Positions 28,601-42,223 of a DNA stretch of 64,000 bases are shown one piece after another. Source of the DNA: Tyto alba. Lineage: Eukaryota > Chordata > Aves > Strigiformes > Tytonidae. The position numbers were made by a program, and so were the translations under genes. A model generated the notes under the pieces. That model saw nothing but the letters and a program-made list of their open reading frames with translations, was not told where the DNA came from and did not search any database. The number at the start of each line of letters is the position of its first letter. Positions within the stretch are counted from its first letter, which is position 1. The stretch is from assembly GCF_018691265.1 (NCBI RefSeq), contig NW_024881278.1, positions 4,726,001-4,790,000 of the forward strand. The letters are read 5' to 3'.

Positions 28601-31600
28601 AAACCTTCAACACCTGCAAAATGACTACGTTGTTGCTTAAGAAAGCAGAAGTCAGGCTCACGATAAAAGGATTATGAATCAGTGCAACAGCTCAGAATTG
28701 GCAGATTTGTAAGTGTCACAATGACGGTATTTTGGTGAGAAACACTGAAAACAGCACTGTAAAGTTATATGAGACGAGGTGCTCAAAATAAAGTGAGCAA
28801 ATTTAATCGCAGGAAAAAAGCGGAACTATTTCTAATGATCCTTTTGCTTAGCCACCAATTCTATTTATGTTTTAAGGGACCATAAATATTCTTATCTGCA
28901 CTCAGGACACAAAGAGAGTTTTCCAGTTTCTATATAAAGAAGTCATTTTGGACAGATCAAAACAATAAAGGCACAGGACTCCTGGATGACAGATGCCAGG
29001 ATGTTAGTAACCATAAATGGTTTTCAAATATGGCCCCATCACCATCCCCCACAGTAGCCCTTTCAAGTGGGAATTACAAATTGCTTACTTGGAGAGGAAA
29101 TTTCAAACAGGCCACTTATCAAAAAGTGCCAAATAAACCTGTCATTGGGATAGAGGTTACAAACCATTCCTAAACTCTGCAGACATTTCCTGAGCCTGTG
29201 AACTCTGATCTTGGCTTCTAATAAACATGACATCAGCTCCCCAGTACTGCAGACACAAGACACATGACCCACCACTATGTTATCGCTTCCTCTGCAGTTT
29301 CTTCTAGGATCTGTTCTAAAGCACAACATCAATGGAAGACTTTCCGCTTATTTCAAAATTGGTTTTGGATCAGGTCCTTACAGGGAGGTCAGAACAAGCA
29401 CAGCATGGTATCACTGTGTGAGCTACAAATATTATTGCAAGTATCCACTTAAAAGCAGTACTGAATCTCAGACCTTACAGGAGTTTTCCAGGTATTGAAT
29501 TAGTAAGTGGGTTAAGACAAGACTCCTGTTGCTGTCAAAGACTTATTAACTGCTAACCTCTCATCCCAGAAATATAACTGAGCCTTTAAAGCTCTGATTA
29601 AACATGTAATTACTGGATGGCTACCGAATAACATCAAGACACGTTAAGAACGATTACAATATGCTAGAAGACTTCAAACACTGGAATGACAGTCACCTTA
29701 ATTTCCAGAGAAATTCTAGCGAAGGATTAAGACAGCTAAAGCACTGCAGTTTACTTTTCCCATGTAGGCACCTCCTTTGCAGCTAAGTTTTTGGTTTTGA
29801 AACTGGAGTTGGAAAAGCAGATTTAAAACAAAGTTCCTGTTTATCTCTGGGCTGGAAACTTGACCAAGAACCCTACCTGGTACACTAGACAAAATGGACT
29901 GTCATTCAATAAGCTAAGAAGTCAATAAGCACAAAACTAGGGCTTTTGGGAAAGTAACTTTGAAAATGTATTACCAAAATAAGATACTTGTAAAGACTAT
30001 GGAATATTTATCTAGAAATGGACTCTCTACTTCTGCCTAAAGGACAGACATTTCCTTCATACTTGGATATTCCTAGAAAAATTCCAGACCAAACATGGGT
30101 CAGAGCTGGCAGGTTATAACATGCAGTGAGTAAGAAACTTTGTTTAAAAGCTTCATGATTAACACATTAATCTTATTGGAAAGGACATCTCCAAAAGCCA
30201 CCATGAATCTTCACAGATGGTAAGTTTTAGCAGATGCAGATCTAGAGAGTCCTGGGAGCATGACTGCGCATTTTTCATTTCTGTGTTGTCTTCTTCCATC
30301 CTCATCAGTTCAGAACCTGCAATTTCTAAAACTAGGGAAGTCCCATTGGTCTGTGTAGGTCAGAAAGGAGAGCTAGCTGCTCCATATCATAAACCGACCG
30401 CTCACATCTCTAGTCAAGCTTAAAGCAGTTGAGCATAAATAGCATTTTAGCACAAAGCTGCTAGAACACCCTCAAGTCACAGTGGCCTTGCCACGTGGCT
30501 AGCGTGCCAGCTAGAATACAAACATTCCACCTTTCTCATGGCAGGATACCACCTGCCACTGGCTGGAACACAAAGAGGAGGTCATTCTGTGGAACACATA
30601 CACAAGGAGGCAAACGTATCTACTGCTATCACAGGATTGAGTAGGCACTCAGGAATCTGCGAAGCTCAAAGCCCCTCCATGGCCTGCTGCGAGGCAGGGG
30701 AAGCTCCTCCTTGCTCCTGAAACAGGCAAGACACGCTCGAGTTTCTGGTCGGTGGATTTCACTCCAAGGATTTTTCTTAAGAAGGGAAGCGCAACTCACA
30801 GAAGGCACAAGATCTCTGATCTGCACGTGCTGACCATCAAAAGAAATTACCCAGTTTACGTTATCTGATTATTTAGCCTTCTGTAGTTTCAGAGCTATAA
30901 AAACACGTGGGTCTCCCCAGTACTAAAAAGGACCAGCACTTCTATACCAACATCACGAACCTGCAGCACTTTAGCAGGAACACAAAGAGCAAATGATGAA
31001 ACCAGACTGCCAGGGAGGGGACTGCAAGGGAAGGGAGCTTACTGGAGTCAGGGCTTGGTCAGAATAGCCAGGCAAAGCCATGTTCTTGCTAAGGGAGCCA
31101 AGTGATCTTTTAATGACCAAGAAAAATTCAGTGCTTTGGATTTAATGACTCATGGAGCAGTGCAGCACCTCCTACCAACGTGCTGTGGCATTCATACCCA
31201 GAAGGAAGTGTGTCAGCTACTGAGTCATGCAGCTCCAAAGGATTGGCTGTCGCCAATCTAAATACAAACTATGCCCAGCCCTGTTCAGTCCTGACATTAC
31301 CGTAGCCCAGGGTTAAGCTCGTTTCCCAAGAGCTTTCTAAAAATCAAAACCTTTCTGGTTATAAACAAAATATGATTTCCAAACCCAGGCTACTGGGACC
31401 GTGCTTGACAGCCCAGCAATTTCCCCGCACACACGTTTAGCCTTCTAACATCAAAGCGCCTGCAATACAACCTGCTGAAGGGACTGGAAGCAAAACTGAT
31501 TGGCCACTTAAGAGCAAACATTAATATAGGAGTAAGACTTGTGTTTTTACACTACTGACCTACATTTGCAAATCCCTGGAGGTAATTTTGTCCATCCTAT

Positions 31601-33205
31601 AAAAAGGAAGAGCTATAAAGCTAGCTATATTAAGTTGTTATGCAATAGAAAGCACAGCAGCACTGGACAAAAACAGCCTATGACAACAGGAGCAAACAAA
31701 AGCCATGAAGTTCTGCGTAAGAAAAACTAATACATTTCAACAAAAGAAAGAGACTTTTAATTAACTTGTTCTCATTGATTGCAGAGATAATTAAATAACA
31801 GAAACAACCACATTAGTGTAATCAGTTTAGAAGAACTCACATACAAAGGACTTTTCAAGATCCATCTATGAAGAAAAGAAGCTCCATTTAAACTGCTTTA
31901 CTCTTTCTTTGTTAAATGCATTCATAGGCTTTCTTTTAGAGGAAAGAAGATCCTAACTCCAGTTCAGTTTAATCAAATCCTTGAAAGACTTCCACAGCTT
32001 CTGATCCAGTTCTTCAGTTATTTTGTATTTTTGAGATTATTTCTTTCTTCTATTCATGCAATTACTCATGAATCTCACCTTCCACTTCATCAAGGTATAT
32101 CTCCCTTCCTTTCAGCTGTACAGTAAAGACTGACAATATGACTTGCATGCATCATAAGGGCTCAGAATGACAAATAAAAAACAAATGATATTATAAATAA
32201 TAATAATAAAATCACAAAACTGAACAGAGCTATTTTGCTAAAGCTGAAATACCGGGGTGGGATTTAATTTTTGGGAAGGTGCAGCTTGTGACTTGAGACT
32301 TTCAAGTCTTGATAATGGGGGCTTGCCTAATAGCTTCAGAAGGGACTAGTATATTTGGTTTAGGATAAGCATGTATCTGTAGCAAATCGTGAGGGATCTG
32401 CACTGCTTGAACTGCAGTATTCTTTAGCCAGAACAATAGCCCACCTTTCCAGTGTCAGCCAGGGTAAAAGTCACTCATGTTTTGATCCATGAAGGTCCAG
32501 CAAAGGGTTCATACCAGACCAAAGCACAAAATGGTCCTTCAGCAGGACTATTCTTATCAGTAAGTTAAGCAACTGTTGATGCGTTTTGCAGAACTGATCC
32601 AGCAAACATCATCTTACCCTTCAGAAAAAGGGCTCATGGTAAGAGGAACTCAGACTCAGAAAAGAGAAATCCACTGATGGCGTGCTCCTTGAGGTCTGCC
32701 CAAACACATTACAGCTGCTCAGAGCAGAGCCCCTCCGCCAGCAGCCACACAAGCCCTGCACACGCCTGCCCGGCGGAGGTGATAAGACGCAACAGGAAGG
32801 AGGCATTTTCCGTCTGAAGCAAACTGACTGGAAGAGCATCTGCAAGCTTGTATTACCCCAAACAGGGATCGATACGACAGCCAACTAATTCTGCCCTTAA
32901 ATTCCACACGAAAGCATGACACAGACCTGACACCACCACATCCTGCAGTGCTCCTGCCATCTGTACAGTACAGCTCCACTGGTTCTGATCCCAGATACCC
33001 TCACCGCAGAGACTTCTCCAGGCAATTTAAGGCCTCTTATGGGGATGCGTTTTGTATGAGCAACAAGTTCTACACTTTGGCTTAAAAGGTATTTTTTAAA
33101 TAGATAATACTCCAAACAAACTTCAGTCAGGCGAGTTAAAAATATATATGGATATACACATAAAAATTAGAACTACAGAAGCAGCTGTATGGCTTCCCCT
33201 ATTTG

Positions 33206-33247
33206 CTTTTCTTTTTTTTTAAAAAAAAAAAATATATATATATTAAA
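33206..33247. repeat. T/A low-complexity tract with (TA)n
   Basis: T-rich, then A12, then about five TA units and a final A7. It can fold back on itself over a short AT-only stem. Confidence 0.85.
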
Positions 33248-35381
33248 AAAATCATAACATGCTTTTTTATTAAATAACATGTAATAAAGAAGATCTTTTC
33301 TTCCAAATATCACCTTTATACTTAAAAAGCCCAATACAGCTCACGCAGTTTTTCCTGAACACACAACAGCCAGTGTTTATCAAATCCTGAGCGCAACTCC
33401 AAGCACACCTATCACCGCAGAAGCCTTCAGTACTTGCTGGGCCCAAAACAGTAGTAACCTGAAAAGAAATATAAATTGCACTCCTTGATGCAGGGGCAGA
33501 GACATCCTCACATATCTCACTTCTACCATAAGGCAAGGGCAAGAAGGAAACTGAGACAGCAAAAGCAAGCTTTCCACAGAGTCCTAAATAGGAAGTGTGT
33601 CATCTGCCCTAAGAATTAATCATGCAGACGTGTATGTAAGGAGTTTTTAACCCGTGTCCATCCTGTACACCCCCAGCATCAGGCGGCAGGGCACATGCTA
33701 CCATCAGCTAACGCGACAGAGAAGGCCATAAAACGTCCCCTTTCCCGTGCTGCAGTTACCACATTCAGTTATAGCCATGTTGCGGTGATCCCTATTAATA
33801 AGGCTGCAGTGGCATCTACTGGTCACAGCCCAGCGAGGCAGGCAGTGTTTTTGTCAGCTTCCAAAGTTTCTCACATGACAGAAGAGCTTTTTAGGCTTCT
33901 TGCACATTTTTTTTTTTCTCCTCTTCCTTATTGTTGTCATTTATTATTTTTATTGTTAAATTGCTTTGGAGATGTTACAGCAATGATTATTATGGCTACC
34001 TGTCATCAATGAAGACATAAGTAAAAACCTCAAGATATGAACATATGACTCCGACTAACCCACAGTCAGTCTGTATCCTACCAGTAATACAACAAAAGCC
34101 GGTGCCATTTTATGCCAGGATTAGCTGGGCTTCAGAGAAGGCTTGCAAGGCCAATTATTTCCAGACACTGAGCTGGGATACTCGGGCCTCCCTTGGTATT
34201 TCTGTTTACCACATCTTGCAATATTTTTATTTCTGCAGGAGAAAGATCTGCACGAGAGAAAGGACGCGACTCAGTTACAGGTAGAGAGAAAAAAAACTGA
34301 ACTCAGGCTGGCATGAACAATTAAATGAGATTTGTGTGCATGTGTGTCAGTACAAGAGAATGGTTTGCCGTTAGGGAGTTTCTCTTATCAACATTCAGCT
34401 CTAACTGCAAAGCAAAACTGAACAAGGCCCAAGTTTGAAAAATGCAGTTAAGCATCATATTATAGCAGTCGGTTTGTAGAAATTCAAGTATGCAACACTC
34501 ACTTGATCTTACAAAGAAAACATTTTTTTTTTTTTTCTATCACAGGGAATAAAATAACAACTGGTCAAACTGCAAGTGCAAGCACAGGCAAGAAGCCCAA
34601 CATTAGGTTAGGGCCAGAAAACAAGAGAGATGCAAGTAATGCCACTACTATGACAACTGCTGCTTTAGTCATCTTCAAAGATGACTCCTTTTTAAAGCAA
34701 TATTTAAAGCAGTACTTCAAGGCTTGAAAACTTTGCTATTTTTTTAGAGAGACATGCCTTGATGAAATATTTTTTTTTCCTTAAATTGGTTTTTAAATAA
34801 GCAATATAATATTTGCTATTTGGTTTAGAACACTCTTGAACCATATTTTCAAATTTTCTTCACTGTTCTCAAAGTCTAGCCTTGCTCCCAGAGGTGAGGC
34901 TCTGAGAAATAGGAATTAACATGAGGGTCATAATAAAATCGTAACAGTTGGCAATCCAGCCAGAGACTGGGGGTGGGAACCAAGAGAAAAACCTACCCTT
35001 AGGCACATGAATCTGCAACATGAATTTCCAGGGTGTTAACTGTACTAAAGCTCTCACTGGTCAGTCACAACCCTCGTGGGGAACTCCAAGTGCTGCTCAG
35101 CCCTTTGGAAAAGGCTGACACCAATTTAGATACCGGAATAGAGACAGGAAAGTCTTACTTAAAGCTTCTATTTTTAAAAGGCTGGGTCCAGCATTTAAAA
35201 AGTTGCACGTTTGGATGGGAAAACCAGATTTAGCAATACAGCACTCGCATTTCTTTTGTTAGAAATTATTCATTCAGGAGAGTTGCACAACCCACTTCTG
35301 CAGAAGCAATAGCAGACTTTTCTTAGAAAATGATGCATTTCTTCACAGAGAGATGCAGTCTTCCATTCTACACCAAGTTCT

Positions 35382-35924
35382 ATGGATCAGGGAAGATCTC
35401 GTCACTTGAGATCTTCTCACGTAGGCCCACGAGCCCAATCCAGCCAAGAGAGCACACCTACATGGCCTCCTCAGAGGCAGAGTTGTTGCAACTCTGCTCT
35501 CTCCAGGGCTGTGGCCCAAAGGCCAGGAAACAGGCAGCAGCATCTCACAGGGCAGGAGCTCCTTGGAAGCCACCACAGATACCACCACCAGTCCCCCACG
35601 AGCCTCAGGGCTGCGTGCCCAAATCCTGCCCTGAGGCAGCAGCGCTTGGCTCCCACCAGCCTGATCCAGAGCTGGGGGTCCTGCAAGACATCCCAAACTG
35701 GAGCGGGGGAACACCTGTACAGCTCTGCCCCTACAATCTATGGCTCTGAGACACCTGATTTACAACTGAACCATTTCACAACCTCCAGCCATTCTTCTTT
35801 TCGTGCAAATGGAATAAGGCCACTTGTATCCCGAGAGGTTCCCCTATTGCACCTCCAGTCTCCTTGGGGCAAAAGACTGTCTTTAGTCAATCTGCACAGA
35901 CATATAACATTCAGTTTCATTTAG
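35382..35924 (+). other. Locally GC-rich patch, open in several frames (180-codon frame)
   Basis: The longest uninterrupted frame in the window lies here (180 codons from ATG at 35382), overlapped by a 139-codon plus-strand frame from 35330 and a 123-codon minus-strand frame (35343-35714). The sequence is clearly richer in G and C than its surroundings, which thins stop codons in all frames. The translations are rich in Ser, Pro, Gln and Ala and show no domain I recognise. I do not call a protein. It could be an exon of a non-coding RNA, an old insertion or a compositional accident. Confidence 0.15.
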
Positions 35925-38900
35925 ATCTTGTAAGTACAGCTGTAATGTTTAAAGTGTCTAAAAAGGATGAAGAATGACTTAGGGTACTATTAATACATGA
36001 ACAATTTTAAACTGAAAAGGTCAAACAAAGGTGAGTATTTATCTTAAAAGCTTCCATCCAAATAGCCCCAATCCAGCTTCAGATAATATCTCAGAATGTC
36101 ACTCCAACTGAGAAATAGTACCCTAAGGAAAACAGTTGTAATAAGAGCATGTAATCAAACAATTATTTTGAACCCAGACTTTTGCATTCCAGTTTTGGAA
36201 GGAACAGTACCAAATCCTATTTTTGCCTTTGGGACTTTTTCTTCACCTGTTCCTACAGTTAAGAGTACAACTGCAAGACATCCCCATCAGACATGATACA
36301 ATACCTTAATAATAGACACAGTCCAGCACACCTCAGGATAATATTGTATAGTTTTACTCACCCTGAGATCTCAGAATAAGTTTTTAAACATAAACGAACA
36401 CTACTATCAAAATTTGCAGGGCGGAAAATAGAGGCTCAGTTTTTTGTTTGGTAAGCAGCAGACTCCAGGTCAGCATATGTAAACCAAACCCACACGGAGT
36501 TCTGTAGGATACAGCCACTTATTTTTGTGAATAACTCATCCTGTTACCAAGAAGCTGTTACAAACAAAAGATGTTCAAGTATTAGTTTTACACACAAGTA
36601 GTACGATATGCGTGGCCTTCCAGCTAAAGCTCCAGAGTTGACATCAGGATTTTAGCCTTAGTTCCATCCTCTGAAAGGCGTGTAACTTTGCACAGACCTG
36701 TAGCCACTCCCTATTTCCTCTGTGCTGAATGAGAACTGCTACTTCTTTTCTCACATCTGCAACAAAGCTGTGATGAACACATTAAACTTTGACTTGGGAT
36801 CTAAAAGAAACAACACAATAGGAGTGCAGACTAAATCTACTGGCCAACATTTTACATAATGCTGTATCTTGTAGCCTGTAACTTTTATGTGCACAGTCAG
36901 GCATAATAACTTTTAACTCATAACTTTTACAACTCCACAGCAGGTGTTTGGACTCTAAAGGTGGAGAAGGAAAAGGTATTCCTTTTGATTAATCATGTAG
37001 ATATGTATTTAAAGGCAGAATTTTCAAAATTGGCCAACATGCGCTTCATACCACCTCTTCGTAGCCCGCATTTGACAGGTACGCAGAAAAAGTAACACCA
37101 AGAACTTCTGAAAGTCTTACACCATCTAGCACATTTGACAACCAAGCCACTATTTTTTTTTAATAGGCCCTAAAAGACAGTCCAAACCATTTTTTTGTTC
37201 TGTGTTGCAACCCCTGGACTGAAGGAAGGTAAAAGGCTGAATGGTAGGATGAGTTCATCCTCAATCATGAAAAAGCAGCTCTAATTGCAGCTAAAGCTTT
37301 GCAGACCTCCATTGCTTCAGCTGAAAGCAGTATGACAGAGGTCTGAGTCGTTAAATCAGCTGTCTGGGGAACATACACATTGTTATGGTCCATTTCGGGC
37401 ATTATTGTCCTCGGCCTGTTCCGTGTAACAAAATCCCTCCCACTCACCCTTATCCATTCCTCATATCGAAGGGTTTTCTGACAACCCTGTTAAATGACTC
37501 AGACTTAGCACTAGACATGTCAGTGTTTCATCACGAGTTGCTTTTCAAGCATGAGACAGCCAGAGACAGGGGGGTCAACTTACAAAATCCTTCAGAAGCG
37601 CCTGTGCCCAGAGGGCAGATACACTTTTTGCAAGCTTGATTCATTACAGATCACTGCTGGCTGCTCGGCACCCAGGGTAACCCAGTCACATCAACCCCAG
37701 GTCAGATCTGCCATAGAAGCTTGAACTCTCCTAAATCAAGGGTGAGATCGAGGGATTTATTTATTCTTCCTCTTAATCTGAGTACCACTTACAGGACTTA
37801 CATTCGGAGCTGAATTTTTCCAGAGTTTCAGATATTTAGAGCATAGCAGCTGGTTTCATCAACCAGCAGCATAGCCAAGGGATACCAAAAGATAAAATAA
37901 TGCCACCTCTCATCTTGGCCATTTATGACAGAGTAGATTTTAAACATGGAGGTCTACAGATCCACTGTGGTAAAGATCAGCTTTTCCTCAACAGCTTTAT
38001 CAGTATTACCTGGTACTCATTCCAGGGTTTGCACTGATTTTTACTTTTTTTTTGTCAGTAATGGGGCAGGGATACCAGAGGTATACACATTACTTCTTTG
38101 CGTAGAGCAAATAAAAAATATTTTTATTTAGCACAACAAAAACCATCTGCCTGCCTAGTGTGTCTCAAAGGCAAGCTTCAGAAATCACATTACAAAAATA
38201 ACACAAATTCTCCATGGGGAAATAGGGCACCACTCTTACATCTGTGCTCTTTGGTTTTAATTCCAATACACAAAGAACAAGCCTCCGATGACCAGCTACA
38301 GGACATGGGGACATGACACTGATGTTCTCCTCTCAGTTTCAGAGTCTTCACCTGGAATCTAAGCCAAAGATACTCAGCACAGTGACAGTAGCTTCTTAAC
38401 TTCAAGGCTTTAGTCAATTCAAAGGTGCCAGATACTTACAAGGGCATCTGTAAGCACTTTACAAACACCTCTATGTAACTTTCGCCCCAAAGGCTACACT
38501 GAGGGCATTCTCATGAGTAGCTACTTGGAAAAGCTGAAGTGAGTAAGCATCTGAAGAGAGAGACTTGGGGGAAATACAGCACTTGCAACAAGTTAATGCT
38601 GTCCCCCACCCCCTTGCAGTCTGTTCTGGACCCGCCTCTGACAGCCTCACACACCCCAAGGGGAAAAGTCTGCTTACGGAGAATGGAGAAGTACTATGTC
38701 TATTACGTGGAGGATGTGAAGAGAATCTAAGTAAAGAAGCTTGGATTGGAATGCAAATTTGCAGAACTGATGCATCCATGAACTGAAGTGACCCCAACAG
38801 TACTTGAAGTTTAATACTGGGCAAATTTTTTCCACCATATTTAAGATCATAGTTAATACAAACACACACAAACACACCATGAAAAGAGAAGACACTTACT

Positions 38901-41699
38901 CCACACACCTTGTATTTGTTAGTAGGAGCATAAACAGAAGAAACAATAGAGACAGTCTTACATGCCCACTTGGTGATAATTTAAAACACCGGCCTAAAAA
39001 AATATACAGAGGAGCTATAAAAAGCATACTGGAAGAAGAAATACGTCTTTTATAAAAATTGGAATATTTATTATTCCTTGTCATGTTATATTCCCATGCT
39101 CTCAAAATATACATTTGTCTGTTAAATGACTCTTAGCTAGAGGCATTTAGGAGACCCTATAGGAAAAGGAATCAAACTCTAAACAGATCATGTTGAGTCT
39201 TGGCTGACTAACTCCAAGTGTGAAGCCATGTGTTACCCATATCCAACAAGCCTCATTCTTGCCTAGAGGAAGGTTTTAGCATATAAACTGATTAAGAAGG
39301 TGCAAATAGAACTTTCCTGTCCTTTTCCATTGGAACTCTGGCAGACGAAAGTTGTTGCTCAATTACAGTTTTTCCCACTCACCATCTCAAGAGAGGAGAC
39401 AATTATAGGTCTCCAAATCCAATTTCCTCAACCTCCCATCAGACAGCTGAAAATGAGCATGCTGCCTCCAAAGCATACCTTAACTTAGAAACTCTTCAGA
39501 AGTAAACCATCACTGCCTTTAATGCTGTGGGTACGGATCAATGCTGACTGAAAACCTACCCATTTTCTGGCACTTACATCTTGCAACAGTTTATGCTAGA
39601 CTCAAAGAGAACTTACCCAAACTTCATCTTCTAGGTTTTTTCCAGATCTTTTCCTCTTCATCCAGCTCCTGCAGCACACCATGAGTGCATTTCCCTCTCA
39701 AAGGGATCTGGCACATGAGTGACAGAGTTTTCTCCAGCAGTCCCCAAGCAGCCCACGAGAAACATGCATCAGAGTCCTCCTGGCACAACAGAAAAAGGTT
39801 GATATTAAACTCTACAATCTCTTACCTCAAGACAGTCATTCACAGGCAACCAGTGAGAAAAAAAAAAAAAAATAGTGCTTGCACAACCTGGAGATTAAAA
39901 TCAGTATTTATTAATACCTCTGGCCTAGCACCTACCTTTGCTTATATCTGTTATTTCCTGAGCATCTTTTTTGCCCGATTTAAGCAAGGGCCTGCAGTTT
40001 TGCCTGCAGGAGAAATGCTGTATTTGCTTGAACAACAAAACACAAGGATTTGTTTCCAAATTGAGCAGCAGCAGACCTGGCTGTTTACAAGCTTCCCTAG
40101 AGCACTATATCACGTCTCTTCTTAGGCTGAATGGAGCACTAGGAAAAGCTTCTTAGCTTTGTTTCCTAGCCATGTAGGTAGGAAAACAAGCTCACATAGC
40201 CAGGAAGAGCACACACCAGAATATTACGGCCCAAGAAAAAACACTTTTAAGTTTTTCTAATTGCCTTTCCAACTATCAAAAGTAACTCAGACCTGAATTT
40301 CATATTACCCCCCCCGCCTTTTCTATGAGAAGTTATTTGCTCATCTGCATACACATCTGTATTAAAAAAAAAAAAAAAAACAAAAAAAAAAAAAACAAAA
40401 CACAAAACCAACAAAAAATAAAGCCACACAAAAGACCAAAGCAAACCCAAATAGGTGGCTTGCCAAACCATCCTGTGAAGATCTAAAAGCCAAGGAATTG
40501 CTAAGGAGTAGCAAATCTAGAACTACTCTATAGGAAGGGATGAGCCACACCTGGAGTGACACCCACCCGAGTAGTGCTCCTACCAACCAGGGCACCCACA
40601 ACCCCAGCTAAGCAAAGACTGAACCTGTAGCCTGAGCTTAACTAGAGCTCCTGGAATTGGTCCCAGGTGAGCCTGGTTGGGACAATTAAAAGCTTATCTG
40701 TGCCCTCAGGTGACTAAGAGCCCTGAAAGGCATAGGCTCTCAATCCTGACTCAAAGGATGTCTGATGATTACAGAATCTTGGTGCATGAGTGTGGCTGGA
40801 GCGGCTCAGTGACTGACTGAGACCAGGACAGTGATAAAGGAAGCAAATATCCTGTGACTCTGTATGTGATTCAGCAACTTCGTATCTGTTTTATTCTAGT
40901 GAAAGTAACCGTTTATTGCCCAGTGAGTGTCAAAGATACATCCTTTATACCTATGCAGCCTCTGGATGTACATCCTGGATCCTCTAGTATGAGTTTAATC
41001 TGAAATAACTTTTTCTTTTATTTTTTTTATTTCTGTTTCCTCCTGTTGTTGAGTTCAGTTTTTTCCCACTGTATTTTAGATGGTCACTATACCACCAAGC
41101 AAGTCAAAAATTTAAGGCAAGGAAGGCTTTCCGTGCAAATCTGCCTCTTGGAGGAGCACTTATCCAGTTCCAATCAATTCAACCCACTTTTACTCTGCCG
41201 CATCACAACACATCCTTACATCACAAATATGGCTTTCTATTCTTTGGCCCTGCACCCTCAGAACTGAAGTTATTTTCTCCGGCTAGTCTCAAATCTCCCG
41301 ACAACTGGAGCCTAAAAGCAACAACCCCTCGCACACCCAAGATGGCTCCACGGCCTCAGTTAGGTGTTGCAGTTAAACATGGATGAGGTGGAGCCCCCCA
41401 CCAAGCCCCCCTTGCCACAGCACCCCTGAGGGTGGTTCCAGTGGGGGTTTCACCGTCACTTCTATCGGTTTCCCACCCAACATCCAGCACCAGTCAGGAG
41501 GAGGAACCCTTTCAGCCGCAGGTGCTACAGCGGCTTGTACCTACCTAGATGCCTTTTCAAAGACTAATCGGCCTTAAAGTAGATTCACAGATATTTCAAA
41601 CTCAACCTAAAGTTAACGCGTAACTTTTACACCGTATTTCTGGTATCTTCGCACCGGTTCTCGTTTCCTGAAAGGGAGATAACGGCAGTTTTTCAGACA
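35925..41699. other. Non-coding interval before the CpG island
   Basis: No supportable gene. Frames of 146 codons (39685-40125, plus) and 145 codons (38471-38908, minus) show no known domain and cross low-complexity sequence. The A-rich tract at 40364 and an imperfect stem at 40660-40683 are the only structures noted. Confidence 0.55.
40364..40410. repeat. A-rich tract (A17-C-A14-C...)
   Basis: Two long A runs separated by single C residues, continuing as CAAAACACAAAACC. This could be a degraded retroelement tail, but no body was recognised upstream. Confidence 0.85.
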
Positions 41700-41954
41700 C
41701 GGCTTTGCCACCCCGTTGTTGAGGGCAGCCCTCGCTTGTGGCCCAGCCACCTCCACCAGAATGAGCCCTTTCACCGGCTGCCCCGCCCGTCCGAGCGGCG
41801 GTGGGAGGGAGCAGGCCCGGCCCCGCCTCACCTGCGGCGGAGGAACCGCCGGGAACGGCGCGGCCGGGAACCCCTCAGCGGCCGCCCCTCAGGCTGCCCG
41901 CCCGCCGGGGCGGAGGGGCGGGAAGGGCCGCCCACCTCGGGGGTGCGGGCGGCG

Positions 41955-41978
41955 GGGCCGGGCCGGGCCGGGCCGGGC
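41955..41978 (+). repeat. (GGGCC)n tract
   Basis: Four perfect GGGCC units followed by GGGC, within the CpG island. The regularly spaced G3 runs meet the simple pattern for a G-quadruplex on the plus strand. Confidence 0.85.
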
Positions 41979-41982
41979 GCCG

Positions 41983-42015
41983 CTCCTCCCTCCCCTCCCT
42001 CCCCTCCCTCCCCTC
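41983..42015 (+). repeat. C-rich tandem tract (TCCCTCCCC-type unit)
   Basis: Pyrimidine-only tandem repeat of about 9 bp units, immediately after the (GGGCC)n tract. The minus strand has many G3-G4 runs, so this segment could form a quadruplex on that strand or an i-motif on this one. It ends in CTCAG and so resembles a splice acceptor, probably by chance. Confidence 0.8.
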
Positions 42016-42024
42016 AGACGCCAG

Positions 42025-42094
42025 GTGAAGGCGAAGGGAGCGGGCGCCGGGCGGGCAGGCGGGCGAGGGACGGCGCTGCCACCGGAGACCGCAA
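42025..42094 (+). other. Candidate end of non-coding FERMT1 exon 1
   Basis: Two donor-like sites lie inside the CpG island: CAG|GTGAAG (cut after 42024) and CAA|GTGAGC (cut after 42094). Either could join the exon 2 acceptor at 45149. The transcription start cannot be seen from sequence, so the range given only brackets the two possible exon ends. Confidence 0.3.
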
Positions 42095-42223
42095 GTGAGC
42101 GAGCGCGCGCGGAGCGCGGGAAGGGCTGTTGGCCCCGGGCGGGGCGGCAGCGTGTGGCCCCCGGCCCGGCGCAGGCACCCGCTGAGGGGCCGGGGGAGGA
42201 ATGCCGGGCAACCAGATTCTATT

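Larger units (their letters stand above)
15336..35329. other. Non-coding interval, no gene seen
   Basis: About 20 kb without a supportable coding exon on either strand; the open frames are short and unlike known proteins. Landmarks are the T15 run (18178), A17 run (20400), G20 run (20665), A16 run (25676) and the TA tract (33206). The 21.9-22.7 kb part is notably AT-rich. Confidence 0.6.

Noticed and set aside
38471..38908. 145-codon minus-strand open frame
   Set aside because: Hydrophobic and serine-rich translation with no family resemblance, passing through CA-repeat sequence. Several other frames overlap it.
39685..40125. 146-codon plus-strand open frame
   Set aside because: No recognisable domain. 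It crosses an A15 run that encodes a lysine block, and there is no promoter or splice context. Best explained as chance.
40540..41000. Possible solo LTR or SINE, suggested by the A-rich tract and an imperfect stem at 40660-40683
   Set aside because: I could not find terminal TG...CA with a target duplication, a polyadenylation arrangement or a tRNA-like head, so no element call is made.
42001..42017. Splice-acceptor-like sequence (pyrimidine tract ending CTCAG) in the CpG island
   Set aside because: The pyrimidine tract is a tandem repeat inside the promoter island. An internal acceptor this close to the presumed start site is probably coincidental.
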